Source of the DNA: Bacteroidaceae bacterium | GTDB lineage: Bacteria; Bacteroidota; Bacteroidia; Bacteroidales; Bacteroidaceae | Direction of reading: 5' to 3' | Assembly: GCA_017458585.1 (NCBI GenBank) | Contig: JAFTAJ010000043.1 | Span: forward strand, 23,088-87,087 | Length of the DNA: 64,000 bases | Shown here: positions 1 through 8,035 of the stretch, one piece after another | Layout: every line of letters starts with the position of its first letter | How positions within the stretch are numbered: the first letter of the stretch is position 1 | Notes under the pieces: model-generated | What the model was told of the DNA's origin: nothing | Databases searched by the model: none | What the model saw: only the letters and a program-made list of their open reading frames with translations | Position numbers and translations under genes: made by a program

Positions 1-1
1 A

Positions 2-121
2 GAGTACCACAAACGCTTTACCGTAGCGCAGAACAAAGCCATCCTCGCAGCCGTGCCAAAGAAATACGCCACGCTACCCATCATTGCCGAAATACGCAAA
101 TACAACAACTCAAGGAAATAA
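2..121 (+). CDS. C-terminal fragment of an unidentified protein
   Basis: An open frame enters from the left edge and ends at a TAA at 119-121, giving the last 39 residues of a protein. The tail is basic (ends NNSRK) and contains no motif I recognise. The next gene starts 3 bp after the stop, so the two are very likely co-transcribed with the glycosidase that follows. No function can be assigned from this piece. Confidence 0.6.
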   Translation, partial: EYHKRFTVAQNKAILAAVPKKYATLPIIAEIRKYNNSRK

Positions 122-124
122 CAT

Positions 125-844
125 ATGAAACGCCTCCTCCAATCCTTACTCCTTTTCTCCCTACTTCTTTTCTTATTTCCTCCCCCTTCATGGGGGATAA
201 GAGGGGGTCTCCGGGCAGGCACGGTGCTCAACGCTACGGATATTGACAACAACAACCTCGGCCAATACTTCAGCGCGCAGCCCATCAACGACACCGTCTT
301 CGCGCGCATCTGGCTCAAGTCGTTCAAGCGCGACTGCACCACCAAGCGCGACGACCTGCGCTACCTGCAGGTGCTGCATGTCAATAAGGACGGCCGCCCG
401 CAGACTGGCGAGCTCATCTGCAACAAGGCCATCGCCGACGATCTGCTCGATATCTTCCGCCAGCTCTATCTCAACGGCTATCGCATAGAGAAGATGCTGC
501 TCATCGACAACTACGACGCTGACGACGAGGCATCCATGGCCGACAACAACACCTCGTGCTTCAACTTCCGCACCATTGCGGGCAGCAACCAGCCCTCCCT
601 CCACGGGCGCGGACTGGCCATCGACATCAACCCCCTCTACAATCCCTGCCTCAACAAGCGCACCGGCCTCGTGCAGCCAGCCAACGGCAAGCGCCACGCA
701 TACCGCCGCACCAACCGCGCCAAGCAGCCCATACGCTACATCGACCCCAACGACCTCTGCTACAAGCTCTTCGTGCAGCACGGTTTCTTCTGGGGCGGCA
801 GCTGGCGCACGGTGCACGACTATCAGCACTTCGAGAAGAAATGA
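125..844 (+). CDS. Secreted M15-type peptidase (VanY/D-Ala-D-Ala carboxypeptidase-like)
   Basis: The 239-residue product has an N-terminal hydrophobic segment (about residues 5-22) that should act as a signal peptide. The second half carries the zinc-ligand pattern of peptidase family M15: HGRGLAID (H160, D167) and a C-terminal DYQHFE with H231/H235. Members of this family cut D-Ala-containing peptides of peptidoglycan, so a periplasmic wall-remodelling role is inferred. It follows the preceding gene by 3 bp and is followed by the beta-mannosidase after another 3 bp, implying one operon. Unusually, residues 15-32 of the signal region are encoded by a 53-bp DNA repeat that is identical in the next gene. 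The ATG at 125 is the only sensible start. The exact substrate is uncertain. Confidence 0.75.
   Translation: MKRLLQSLLLFSLLLFLFPPPSWGIRGGLRAGTVLNATDIDNNNLGQYFSAQPINDTVFARIWLKSFKRDCTTKRDDLRYLQVLHVNKDGRPQTGELICNKAIADDLLDIFRQLYLNGYRIEKMLLIDNYDADDEASMADNNTSCFNFRTIAGSNQPSLHGRGLAIDINPLYNPCLNKRTGLVQPANGKRHAYRRTNRAKQPIRYIDPNDLCYKLFVQHGFFWGGSWRTVHDYQHFEKK
167..219 (+). repeat. 53-bp repeat, copy 1, inside a signal peptide
   Basis: Positions 167-219 are identical to 890-942 in the next gene. The unit contains a short palindrome (CCCCCTTCATGGGGG) followed by GATAAGAGGGGG. Related palindromes occur at 6553-6585 and 18241-18310. Upstream of the repeat the sequence runs in TTACTCC-like heptamers, the complement of the GTTAGGA array at 10.4 kb. 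Confidence 0.9.
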
Positions 845-847
845 CAG

Positions 848-3535
848 ATGAAACAGCCCCTTTACTCCTTACTCCTAATCTCCTTACTCCTTTTCTTATT
901 TCCTCCCCCTTCATGGGGGATAAGAGGGGGTCTCCGGGCAGGTAAAGAGCTCAACACAGGATGGACATTCCGGCAGGAGCGCCTACAAAACTGGCACCCC
1001 GCCACCGTGCCGGGCACAGTGCACACCGACCTCATGGCCCTCGGCAGCATCGCCGACCCCTTCTACGGCCTCAACGAGCGCACCGTGCAGTGGATAGACA
1101 AGGAAGACTGGCTCTACCACAACCAATTCACCATCACCACCGAGCAGCAGCAGTGCTCACACCGCGAGCTCACCTTCTACGGCCTTGACACCTACGCCGA
1201 TGTGTGGCTCAACGACAGCCTCATACTCCAGGCCAACAATATGTTTCGCACATGGCGCGTGGACATCAGCGCCCTGACCCACGAGGGTGACAACACCCTG
1301 CGCGTGCGACTCAACTCCCCCATCCGTATCGACCTGCCCAAGTGGCAGCAGTTCCCCAACCACTACCACGCCAGCTCCGACCAGAGCGAAAACGGCGGAC
1401 TGCTTGACCGCCGCCTCTCCCCATTCATCCGCAAGGCCCCCTACCACTACGGCTGGGACTGGGGGCCGCGCATCGTCACCATGGGCATCTGGCGCCCCGT
1501 GGTGCTCAGCGCGTGGAACGACCTCACCATCCGCGACATCTTCGTGGAGCAGACGGAGGTCACCCGCAAGCGCGCCGACCTTCTGCACCATGTCACCATA
1601 GAGGCCGACCGCGACATGACGGCCACCGTCGCTGTCACCGATTCCGCCACGCAGCAGCGCCTAGCCACGCAGACCGTCACCCTCCATCGCGGCACCAACG
1701 ACATCACCCTCCCTTACACCATCCGCAACCCCCGCCTGTGGTGGACCAACGGACTCGGCGAGCCCCACCTCTACACCCTCCTCACCAGCGTAGGGGAGAG
1801 TGCAGTCAATGGTCAATCCTCAACGGCGAAGCCGTCGCGAGAACTTGCATTTGCTGTCGGCAAAGCCGGTGCAAATCTTGCAGGCAAGTTCGAGAGCGAA
1901 GCGTCAATGGTTAATGTTCAATCGTCAACCCGAGTCGGTCTCCGTTCCTTGCAGCTCCATCGCGAGGCAGACGCTGACGGCAAGGGCGAGTCCTTCTACT
2001 TCACCCTCAACGGCGAGCCCCTCTTCATGAAGGGCGCCAACTACATCCCCTGCGACGTCTTCCTGCCGCGCGTCAACGACTCCGTCTATCAGCGCACCAT
2101 CGCCGACGCCGTGGCCGTCAACATGAACATGCTGCGCGTGTGGGGTGGCGGCGTGTATGAGGACGACCGCTTTTACAAACTCTGCGATGAAAACGGCATT
2201 TTAGTATGGCAGGACTTCATGTTCGCCTGCTCCATGTATCCCGCCAGCGGCGATTTCCTTGAGAACATTCGCCAAGAGGCCATCGACAATGTGCGCCGTC
2301 TGCGCAACCATCCCTGCCTCGCTCTGTGGTGCGGCAACAACGAGGTGCAGGACGCATGGTTCAGCTGGGGCTGGAAGCGCCAGTCGGAGCAGCTCGGCCA
2401 TGCCGACCGACTGTGGGCCGAGTACAAGGACCTCTTCTTCCGCACCCTGCCGCAGGTGGTGGAGCAGTACGCGCCGCACACCCCCTACCTGCCGTCGTCG
2501 CCCTTCGCCAGCTACGAGGAACGCAGCCAGCTCACACGCGGTGACTACCACTACTGGGAGGTGTGGCACGGTCGCAAGCCTATAAGTGAATATAATAAGG
2601 TACGCGCGAGGTTCTTCAGCGAGTACGGCATGCAGAGCTTCCCTGAGCTCTCCACCATCAAGCGTTTCGCCCCCGACCCCAACGACTGGGACATCAGCTC
2701 CGATGTCATGATGGCGCACCAGCGCGGAGGCACCCACGCCAACCAGCTCATCGAGAGCTACCTCCGCACCGAGTATGGCCGTCCGCAGGGCTTCGACACC
2801 CTGCTCTATGTGGGCCAGCTCATGCAGGGCGACGCCATGAAGGCAGCCGTAGAGGCGCACCGCCGCGACAAGGGCTACTGCTGGGGCAGCCTGCTCTGGC
2901 AGATCAACGACTGCTGGCCCGTCGCCTCGTGGAGCACGCGCGACTACTACGGCCGCTGGAAGGCTGCCCACTACATGGTGCGCCCAGCCATGGCCGACAT
3001 CCTCGTGTCGCCCATACAGACGGACGACAGCACGCTGCATATCTTCATCGTCAACGACCGTCTCGCTCCCGTGAGCGGACAGCTCACCGTGGAGGTATAT
3101 ACCTCCGCCGAGCGCCGCCTCACCATCACGCGCCGTGTCAAGGTAGGCGCCAACAGCTCCGCCGATGTGTGGCAGTCGCCCACCGCCCAGCTGCTCTCCC
3201 AGGCTGACGTCAGCCCCGAGCAGGCCATCATCCATGCCGAGTTCCTGCCCGACGTGGCGGGCAGCCGGACTTACTCCAACAATTACATCCTCGTCTATCC
3301 CAAGGACCTGGAGCTGCAGCCCGCGCACCTCAGCGTCGCAGTGGACGGCAACAGCATCACCGTGTCAGCCGACCGCTACGCCCGCGGCATCTACCTCTCC
3401 CTCGACGGTGACGACGCCCACCACTTCTCCGACAACTTCTTCGACCTCCTCCCCGGGCAGCAGCGCACCGTCACCCTCACCACCACCCTCTCTCCCAGCG
3501 AGGTGAAGCGACAACTACGCTGCATGAACTACTAA
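848..3535 (+). CDS. Secreted GH2 beta-mannosidase
   Basis: The 895-residue protein has the architecture of glycoside hydrolase family 2 beta-mannosidases: a signal peptide, a galactose-binding-like sandwich (about 35-215), an immunoglobulin-like domain, a TIM barrel from about 380 and C-terminal sandwich domains. The acid/base lies in WCGNNEV (E499) and the nucleophile in FFSEYGMQS (E592). It should remove terminal beta-linked mannose from mannan or glycan oligosaccharides in the periplasm. Two features are odd. The signal peptide is made of a heptamer array plus the 53-bp repeat at 890-942. Residues about 320-361, between the second sandwich and the barrel, are encoded by a 126-bp repeat element in frame (1805-1930). 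The family framework resumes immediately afterwards with VGLRSL, so the enzyme probably tolerates the insertion as a surface loop. Confidence 0.92.
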   Translation: MKQPLYSLLLISLLLFLFPPPSWGIRGGLRAGKELNTGWTFRQERLQNWHPATVPGTVHTDLMALGSIADPFYGLNERTVQWIDKEDWLYHNQFTITTEQQQCSHRELTFYGLDTYADVWLNDSLILQANNMFRTWRVDISALTHEGDNTLRVRLNSPIRIDLPKWQQFPNHYHASSDQSENGGLLDRRLSPFIRKAPYHYGWDWGPRIVTMGIWRPVVLSAWNDLTIRDIFVEQTEVTRKRADLLHHVTIEADRDMTATVAVTDSATQQRLATQTVTLHRGTNDITLPYTIRNPRLWWTNGLGEPHLYTLLTSVGESAVNGQSSTAKPSRELAFAVGKAGANLAGKFESEASMVNVQSSTRVGLRSLQLHREADADGKGESFYFTLNGEPLFMKGANYIPCDVFLPRVNDSVYQRTIADAVAVNMNMLRVWGGGVYEDDRFYKLCDENGILVWQDFMFACSMYPASGDFLENIRQEAIDNVRRLRNHPCLALWCGNNEVQDAWFSWGWKRQSEQLGHADRLWAEYKDLFFRTLPQVVEQYAPHTPYLPSSPFASYEERSQLTRGDYHYWEVWHGRKPISEYNKVRARFFSEYGMQSFPELSTIKRFAPDPNDWDISSDVMMAHQRGGTHANQLIESYLRTEYGRPQGFDTLLYVGQLMQGDAMKAAVEAHRRDKGYCWGSLLWQINDCWPVASWSTRDYYGRWKAAHYMVRPAMADILVSPIQTDDSTLHIFIVNDRLAPVSGQLTVEVYTSAERRLTITRRVKVGANSSADVWQSPTAQLLSQADVSPEQAIIHAEFLPDVAGSRTYSNNYILVYPKDLELQPAHLSVAVDGNSITVSADRYARGIYLSLDGDDAHHFSDNFFDLLPGQQRTVTLTTTLSPSEVKRQLRCMNY
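890..942 (+). repeat. 53-bp repeat, copy 2, inside the beta-mannosidase signal peptide
   Basis: Identical to 167-219. It encodes the end of the hydrophobic core and the following PPPSWGIRGGLRAG segment of the exported enzyme. Confidence 0.9.
1805..1930 (+). repeat. In-frame composite repeat in beta-mannosidase (element E)
   Basis: The 126 bp (42 codons) consist of three GTCAATN-type heptamers (1805-1825), a 77-bp centre with inverted repeats (GAACTTGC 1841-1848 against GCAAGTTC 1884-1891), and four more heptamers of the same type (1903-1930). The length is a multiple of three and there is no stop codon, so the frame is kept. The layout of heptamers, paired centre and heptamers resembles the intergenic elements near 58-62 kb. 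Confidence 0.85.
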
Positions 3536-3578
3536 TATTTAGAAGTTATCGCGCTTCGCGCTCGACGATAGTTCTGAC

Positions 3579-3597
3579 ACCCCTTCGGGGTTATTTT
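3579..3597 (+). terminator. Intrinsic terminator after beta-mannosidase
   Basis: ACCCC (3579-3583) pairs with GGGGT (3587-3591) around a TTC loop and is followed by TATTTT. A second imperfect hairpin lies just upstream (3541-3575). Confidence 0.6.
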
Positions 3598-3613
3598 GGT
3601 CTAATGTCTATTG

Positions 3614-3745
3614 CAGGGGTTTGTTTCCTGCGGAAACTACACCACCTGCCTGTAATCTTGCGCCCCTTAGGGGCTTTCGTGCACACCATGAAGTGCCGAA
3701 GGCACGACAGAGCACAGGCAGGGGTGGAGCGAAGCGGAACCCCTG
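3614..3745. repeat. Structured intergenic repeat (element F)
   Basis: This 132-bp block fills most of the 388-bp gap before the BspA-like gene. Its ends pair (CAGGGGTT 3614-3621 with AACCCCTG 3738-3745) and nested arms pair inside (CCTGCCTGT 3645-3653 with ACAGGCAGG 3714-3722). There are two local hairpins: GCCCCTTAGGGGC at 3662-3674, and GTGCC-GAA-GGCAC at 3693-3705. The GAA-loop hairpin is also present in elements A and C. Open frames across this block look spurious. Confidence 0.75.
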
Positions 3746-3859
3746 ATAGCATGCAACCAATACAGTAAGCCCTGAAGGGGCGACAGTCTCCGAACTCGCG
3801 TTTAGGCTGTGGGAGAAGGCTCTATTACTGCGCGAGATGGGGCTTTTTCCTTCGCAGAT

Positions 3860-3890
3860 TTTGCCAATCGTCAGAAAAGCAGTACTTTTG
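3860..3890 (+). promoter_or_regulatory. Bacteroidota-type promoter of the BspA-like gene
   Basis: TTTG at 3860-3863 and TACTTTTG at 3883-3890 (fits TAnnTTTG) are separated by 19 bp, the spacing of the -33/-7 elements of this phylum. The start codon lies 33 bp downstream. Confidence 0.8.
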
Positions 3891-3923
3891 CAGACAACAA
3901 CGATATAAACGAAAAGCATAACC

Positions 3924-6539
3924 ATGAAGAAAACACTTTTAGTTCTAACAATTCTATGTCTTATGCCCCTCGCCACTATGGCGAAGGACCTGTATTGCTA
4001 CTACGTCAAGAGCAACAATGCCCTCATCTTCTACTACGACGACCTCAGGTCGCAGCGCGCCAACACCAGTGGTGCCGAAGTCTTTAACATCGGCAGCGGC
4101 AGCGGCGGATGGAATCATCTGAGAGAAAGCATCGAATATATCGCTTTCGACGAGTCTTTCTGGTACGCAAGCATTCCTGGACTGGGAGGCTTCTTCAAGA
4201 ACTGCACGAAACTGAAGTCTATCGAGAACTTTGACAACTTCAACACATCGAGCGCTACCGACCTGTCCTATCTCTTCTACAACTGCAACAGCCTGAAGGA
4301 GATAGACTTCAGTAATTTCCGTTCAGGGCCTGCAACCAACTGGAGCCACATGTTTGACGGATGCTACGCCCTGACCAAGATTAAAGGGTTGGAAGGCGTT
4401 AACACCAGCAACGTCACCGACATGAGCTACATGTTCAACAACTGCCTCGCCCTGAAGTCTTTGAACATGAAGGAGTACTTCATCACTTCCAAAGTCACTA
4501 ATATGAGCCACATGTTCAGCAATTGTGTGGATCTGACCACGCTTGACTTAAGCAACTTCAACACTTCCAAAGTCACTGACATGAGCTACATGTTCAGTAC
4601 TTGCGTGGATCTGACCTCACTCGACCTGAGCAGCTTCAACACCGCCAATGTAACCAATATGGCATACATGTTCTCCGGCTGCGAAAAGCTCACCTCCCTC
4701 AACGTGAATAATTTCAACACCGCCAAGGTCACCAACATGCAAAGCATGTTCTCCAGCTGCGAGAAACTGAAAGAACTTGATGTTACCTCGTTTGATGTGA
4801 GCAAGGTGCAGAACATGATGTTCCTCTTTTCCGGCTGCTCCAATCTGCAGACCATCTACTGCAACTGCGACTGGAAAGACTTTATCTCAAGCACTGCCGA
4901 TGCCAGCGACTTATTCAATAACGACACCAAGCTGGTGGGCGGCCATTACGCAAAATATGATGAAAGCTGGGGCATTGACGAAGCTCACCCCGACATGAGT
5001 GGACGCCCTGGCGCTTTCACCGCCAAGGATGGCCTTATCTTCAACGGCCACCTGCTCACCGCCGACAATGCGCAGTCGTTCGCATCGTCAGGCACCATCA
5101 CCTACGACCCCGACGAATTCTCACTGACCCTCAACAATGCCACCCTCAAGGCCGATGCCGGACTCTGGATGCCATACAATCAGACGCTGTCGCTCTATCT
5201 CAAAGGCAAAAATAAGATTTCCGTCAAAGGCAATGGCATAGAAGGCGGCGACATCTTCCCCTCTGCCCTCACCGACAATGCATCACTCGACGTCACGAGC
5301 ACTGAAGCCTATGGCATAATAATGAAAGGAAACTGTTATCTCTCAGGTGACGAACTGGCCACGGGAAAACTGTGCGTTTTGAATGTCCACGGCCATGCTG
5401 GAGCTATAAATGGCACACAGATGTGGAACAGTTATTACAACAAGTATATTCATCCATCTGTCTTTCTGGGCGACATGGTGCTGAGCCTCAGCACAGATAT
5501 CGGCTACGTGGTAAGTGGACTGGAGAAAATCAACGAGAAAGACATAGAATACAACTACGATACCTACTACTTCAACGACGACAAGGGCACCGTCTATGAC
5601 TACAGCGTTTTCGGTGTGAGTTCTACTAACGAATACGAAGGTGTGCCCGTCACCAAGCCCTTCAAGCTCGTTCCCAAGGACAAGCTGGTGCGCTACGAAG
5701 TCAATCTCGGCGGCAACTGGCTCAACAACTACAACTGCGACGACTTCAGCCCCATGTCGCTAAGTTCGGGCAATGTTACCTACACCCCAGACTCTTACAC
5801 CCTCAAGTTGTCGAGTGCCAAGTTCAACTCCGCGTACGTTCCCCACGATGAGCTGTACGCGCTCTATGCAGAAGATAATTTTTTTGTCCTCAACATAGAG
5901 GGAGACAATCAGCTCACCGGCACCCTTACGGACGATTACTCCTACGGCCTTGCCTTCTATGAGAACGAAGAAGTTGACGGCTTCCGCCTGTGGGGCATTA
6001 TCGGAACAGACAACTCCGCCCAGATCTCCCTGAGAGGCGAGATTTACTTCCAGAGCTTAGGCGATGAAAACACTGCTTTGGCCTCCATTGTTGACACAAA
6101 AATTACTGTGCCGGATGAGGCATACTTCTGGCAGCAGGACAACGTGGACGTCAGGATTTCCAACAGCGAGCTTGACCTGGTCTGCGACAAGTGGCCCAAC
6201 CAAAACATTATGGAATACCTCAACAGCCTCACTCTTGAGAACTGCGCCTTCGCCGACGGCTGCTACTTCGACTCCTCCAAGGGGTGCGTGATGAACAGTA
6301 GCGGCCAGCCCGCCACCGGCCGCGTGCGCATACTGCGCGACAGCAGCGGCATCAAGAAGGGCGACGTGAATCGCGACACCCATATCAACACCGCCGATGT
6401 GGTGGCCATCTACAGCTTTATCGAGAAGGGCACCGCCAGCGGCTTCACCCGCGAGGATGCCAATGTCAATGGCGACGCCAATGTCAACACCGCCGACGTG
6501 GTCGCCCTCTACGATATTATCATCAAAGGAAGCAAGTAA
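3924..6539 (+). CDS. BspA-like (DUF285) repeat surface protein with C-terminal dockerin-like module
   Basis: The 871-residue protein has a signal peptide (1-20). Residues about 65-310 contain a run of units of the form MF..C..L..LDLSNFNTSKVTDMSYMF, the DUF285/BspA-type leucine-rich repeat used for surface binding. A long carbohydrate-binding-like or structural region follows without motifs I can name. The last 60 residues form a dockerin-like module with two calcium-loop-like repeats, GDVNRDTHINTADVVAIY and NVNGDANVNTADVVALY. The same module opens the next gene. In oral relatives BspA proteins bind host proteins, but the ligand here is unknown. It has its own promoter and ends 119 bp before the FGE-like gene, with no strong terminator between them. 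Confidence 0.85.
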   Translation: MKKTLLVLTILCLMPLATMAKDLYCYYVKSNNALIFYYDDLRSQRANTSGAEVFNIGSGSGGWNHLRESIEYIAFDESFWYASIPGLGGFFKNCTKLKSIENFDNFNTSSATDLSYLFYNCNSLKEIDFSNFRSGPATNWSHMFDGCYALTKIKGLEGVNTSNVTDMSYMFNNCLALKSLNMKEYFITSKVTNMSHMFSNCVDLTTLDLSNFNTSKVTDMSYMFSTCVDLTSLDLSSFNTANVTNMAYMFSGCEKLTSLNVNNFNTAKVTNMQSMFSSCEKLKELDVTSFDVSKVQNMMFLFSGCSNLQTIYCNCDWKDFISSTADASDLFNNDTKLVGGHYAKYDESWGIDEAHPDMSGRPGAFTAKDGLIFNGHLLTADNAQSFASSGTITYDPDEFSLTLNNATLKADAGLWMPYNQTLSLYLKGKNKISVKGNGIEGGDIFPSALTDNASLDVTSTEAYGIIMKGNCYLSGDELATGKLCVLNVHGHAGAINGTQMWNSYYNKYIHPSVFLGDMVLSLSTDIGYVVSGLEKINEKDIEYNYDTYYFNDDKGTVYDYSVFGVSSTNEYEGVPVTKPFKLVPKDKLVRYEVNLGGNWLNNYNCDDFSPMSLSSGNVTYTPDSYTLKLSSAKFNSAYVPHDELYALYAEDNFFVLNIEGDNQLTGTLTDDYSYGLAFYENEEVDGFRLWGIIGTDNSAQISLRGEIYFQSLGDENTALASIVDTKITVPDEAYFWQQDNVDVRISNSELDLVCDKWPNQNIMEYLNSLTLENCAFADGCYFDSSKGCVMNSSGQPATGRVRILRDSSGIKKGDVNRDTHINTADVVAIYSFIEKGTASGFTREDANVNGDANVNTADVVALYDIIIKGSK

Positions 6540-6552
6540 GGACGGACCCCCT

Positions 6553-6585
6553 CTAACTCCCCCATGAAGGGGGAGGACATGTTAG
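6553..6585. repeat. Palindromic repeat related to the signal-peptide repeat
   Basis: CTAACTCCCCC pairs with GGGGGAG and GTTAG around CATGAAGG. It is the CCCCCATGAAGGGGG module in reverse orientation relative to 167-219, here lying between the BspA-like and FGE-like genes. Confidence 0.7.
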
Positions 6586-6658
6586 GGTGAGTGTAAAGTG
6601 TCAGAACACAGACGGGGTGTGTAAAATAACAAAATAGCACATAAAAACTATAACAACC

Positions 6659-7552
6659 ATGAAGAATAATCTATTTGCGATTTTCGCAGTAGCGCTGTTT
6701 GCTACAACAGCCATGGCGCAGGTGAATCCCTGCGACGCTAACTACGACAACAAGGTGAACACCGCCGACGTGGTGGCCATCTACAACAATATCATCGACG
6801 GCACAACGCCCACGAAGCCGGTGATGAAGCGCATGACATTCTCTTACGGCGGTGTAAAATTCATTTTTGAGCCCGTGGAGGGCGGCACCTTCATGATGGG
6901 CGGCACAGGTGAGCAGGCAGGTTCTTATAGCTTTGAGAAGCCAGCCCACCTCGTAACGCTCAGCAGCTACTACATTAGGCAGACCGAAGTGACGCAGGGG
7001 TTGTGGGAGGCCGTGATGGGCAGCAATCCTAGCAACTGGAAAGGTGACAAGCTGCCTGTAGAGCAGGTCAGCTGGAACGACTGCAAGACCTTTATCTCCA
7101 AGCTCAACACCATGCTCAAGGACCAGTTGCCTGACGGCATGAAGTTTCGCCTACTTACGGAGGCAGAATGGGAGTTCGCTGCCCGCGGCAGCAACAAGAG
7201 AATGAGCTATCTGTACAGCGGCAGTAACAAAATTGACGAAGTGGTGTGGTATTCCGAGAACTCTAACTATAAGACCCACTCTGTGGCAAAGAAGAAGGCA
7301 AACGAGCTTGGCCTCTATGACATGAGCGGCAACGTGTTTGAATGGTGTCAGGATTGGTACGGCGACTACTCCAGCGAAGCACAGACTAATCCCACTGGTC
7401 CCACCTCAGGCTCCAAACGTGTCTATCGTGGTGGCGGCTGGAACTCCCACACCTCTTTCTGCCGTCCGGCTTATCGCGACTGCAACACGCCCTCGTACAC
7501 GCTCAACAACCTCGGCCTCCGCCTTGCCCTCGGCCGCCCGCTATCCAAGTAA
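6659..7552 (+). CDS. Secreted FGE/SUMF1-fold protein with N-terminal dockerin-like module
   Basis: The 297-residue protein has a signal peptide (1-20), one dockerin-like calcium loop (residues about 22-46, DANYDNKVNTADVVAIY) and then an FGE-sulfatase (SUMF1) domain to the end. The domain is marked by GGTFMMGG, TEVTQGLWEAVMG, LLTEAEWEFAARG, GNVFEWCQDWYGDY, YRGGGWNSH and the closing GLRLAL. True formylglycine-generating enzymes act on sulfatases. Many exported Bacteroidota members of the fold have other or unknown roles, so catalytic activity is not claimed. The dockerin-like sequence matches the C-terminal module of the preceding protein, suggesting that the two bind the same partner or come from one duplication. 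Two terminators follow. Confidence 0.85.
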   Translation: MKNNLFAIFAVALFATTAMAQVNPCDANYDNKVNTADVVAIYNNIIDGTTPTKPVMKRMTFSYGGVKFIFEPVEGGTFMMGGTGEQAGSYSFEKPAHLVTLSSYYIRQTEVTQGLWEAVMGSNPSNWKGDKLPVEQVSWNDCKTFISKLNTMLKDQLPDGMKFRLLTEAEWEFAARGSNKRMSYLYSGSNKIDEVVWYSENSNYKTHSVAKKKANELGLYDMSGNVFEWCQDWYGDYSSEAQTNPTGPTSGSKRVYRGGGWNSHTSFCRPAYRDCNTPSYTLNNLGLRLALGRPLSK

Positions 7553-7579
7553 GAGTAAGTAATAGCGAAACCTAATAGC

Positions 7580-7617
7580 AGAGCCTGCGCCGAAAGAGCG
7601 CGGGCTCTGATTGTTTT
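7580..7617 (+). terminator. Intrinsic terminator after the FGE-like gene
   Basis: An 11-bp stem (7580-7590 with 7598-7608, one G-T pair) around CGAAAGA is followed by a T-rich run. Confidence 0.75.
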
Positions 7618-7627
7618 ATTCCCTTCT

Positions 7628-7662
7628 CCCGCGAACTAACTCCGAGTTCGCGGGATTTTTTT
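7628..7662 (+). terminator. Second intrinsic terminator
   Basis: A perfect 10-bp stem, CCCGCGAACT (7628-7637) with AGTTCGCGGG (7645-7654), is followed directly by ATTTTTTT. With the previous hairpin it forms a tandem terminator. Confidence 0.85.
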
Positions 7663-8005
7663 GCGACCTAATCAAATTTAAATGCGACCTCGCGTAATTT
7701 TAAGCAGACCTTGCGTGATTTTAAGCAGACTCCACGCAATTTTAAGCAGACTTCGCCAGAAAAAAGCGCGACTTCCCTGAACTATTTCGGCGGAAATAAT
7801 ACTTTATTTCGGCCGAAGTGATACATTATTCCGGCCGAAACGATTTATCATTTCGGCGGAAAGAGTATAAGGAAGTCTGCTTAAAATTAGATAAGGTCGC
7901 GCTAGGATTTGGTGAAATCAGGTAAAAAATCAGCGAGGTCGCGCTTAGTTTGCGCGAGATGACTTTATGTTTGCGCGAGATGGCTTTATGTTTGCGCGAG
8001 ATGGC
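7663..8005. repeat. Degenerate intergenic arrays with 21-22-bp period
   Basis: Most of the 483-bp gap between the FGE-like gene and comEC is repeat. Three blocks are visible. The first has four to five units ending in AATTTTAAGCAGAC (about 7680-7775). The second has four units starting TTTCGGCSGAA (about 7785-7868). The third has three near-perfect 21-bp units starting TTTGCGCGAGATG (about 7949-8005). A solo GCGCGAGATGG also occurs at about 3830. No start codon context or coding potential is seen. Confidence 0.8.
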
Positions 8006-8035
8006 TACAAAAAACTTCTGAATTTGGGCCTATAT

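Noticed and set aside
2201..3328. Long minus-strand open frame inside beta-mannosidase
   Set aside because: It is antisense to a protein with clear GH2 catalytic motifs. High GC at third positions makes such frames common here.
3608..3976. Minus-strand open frame in the gap before the BspA-like gene
   Set aside because: It runs through structured repeat F and the promoter of the BspA-like gene. The predicted peptide is repeat-derived.
7663..8005. Possible CRISPR array
   Set aside because: Units of 21-22 bp are themselves degenerate, there are no unique spacers of constant size between conserved repeats, and no cas gene is present.
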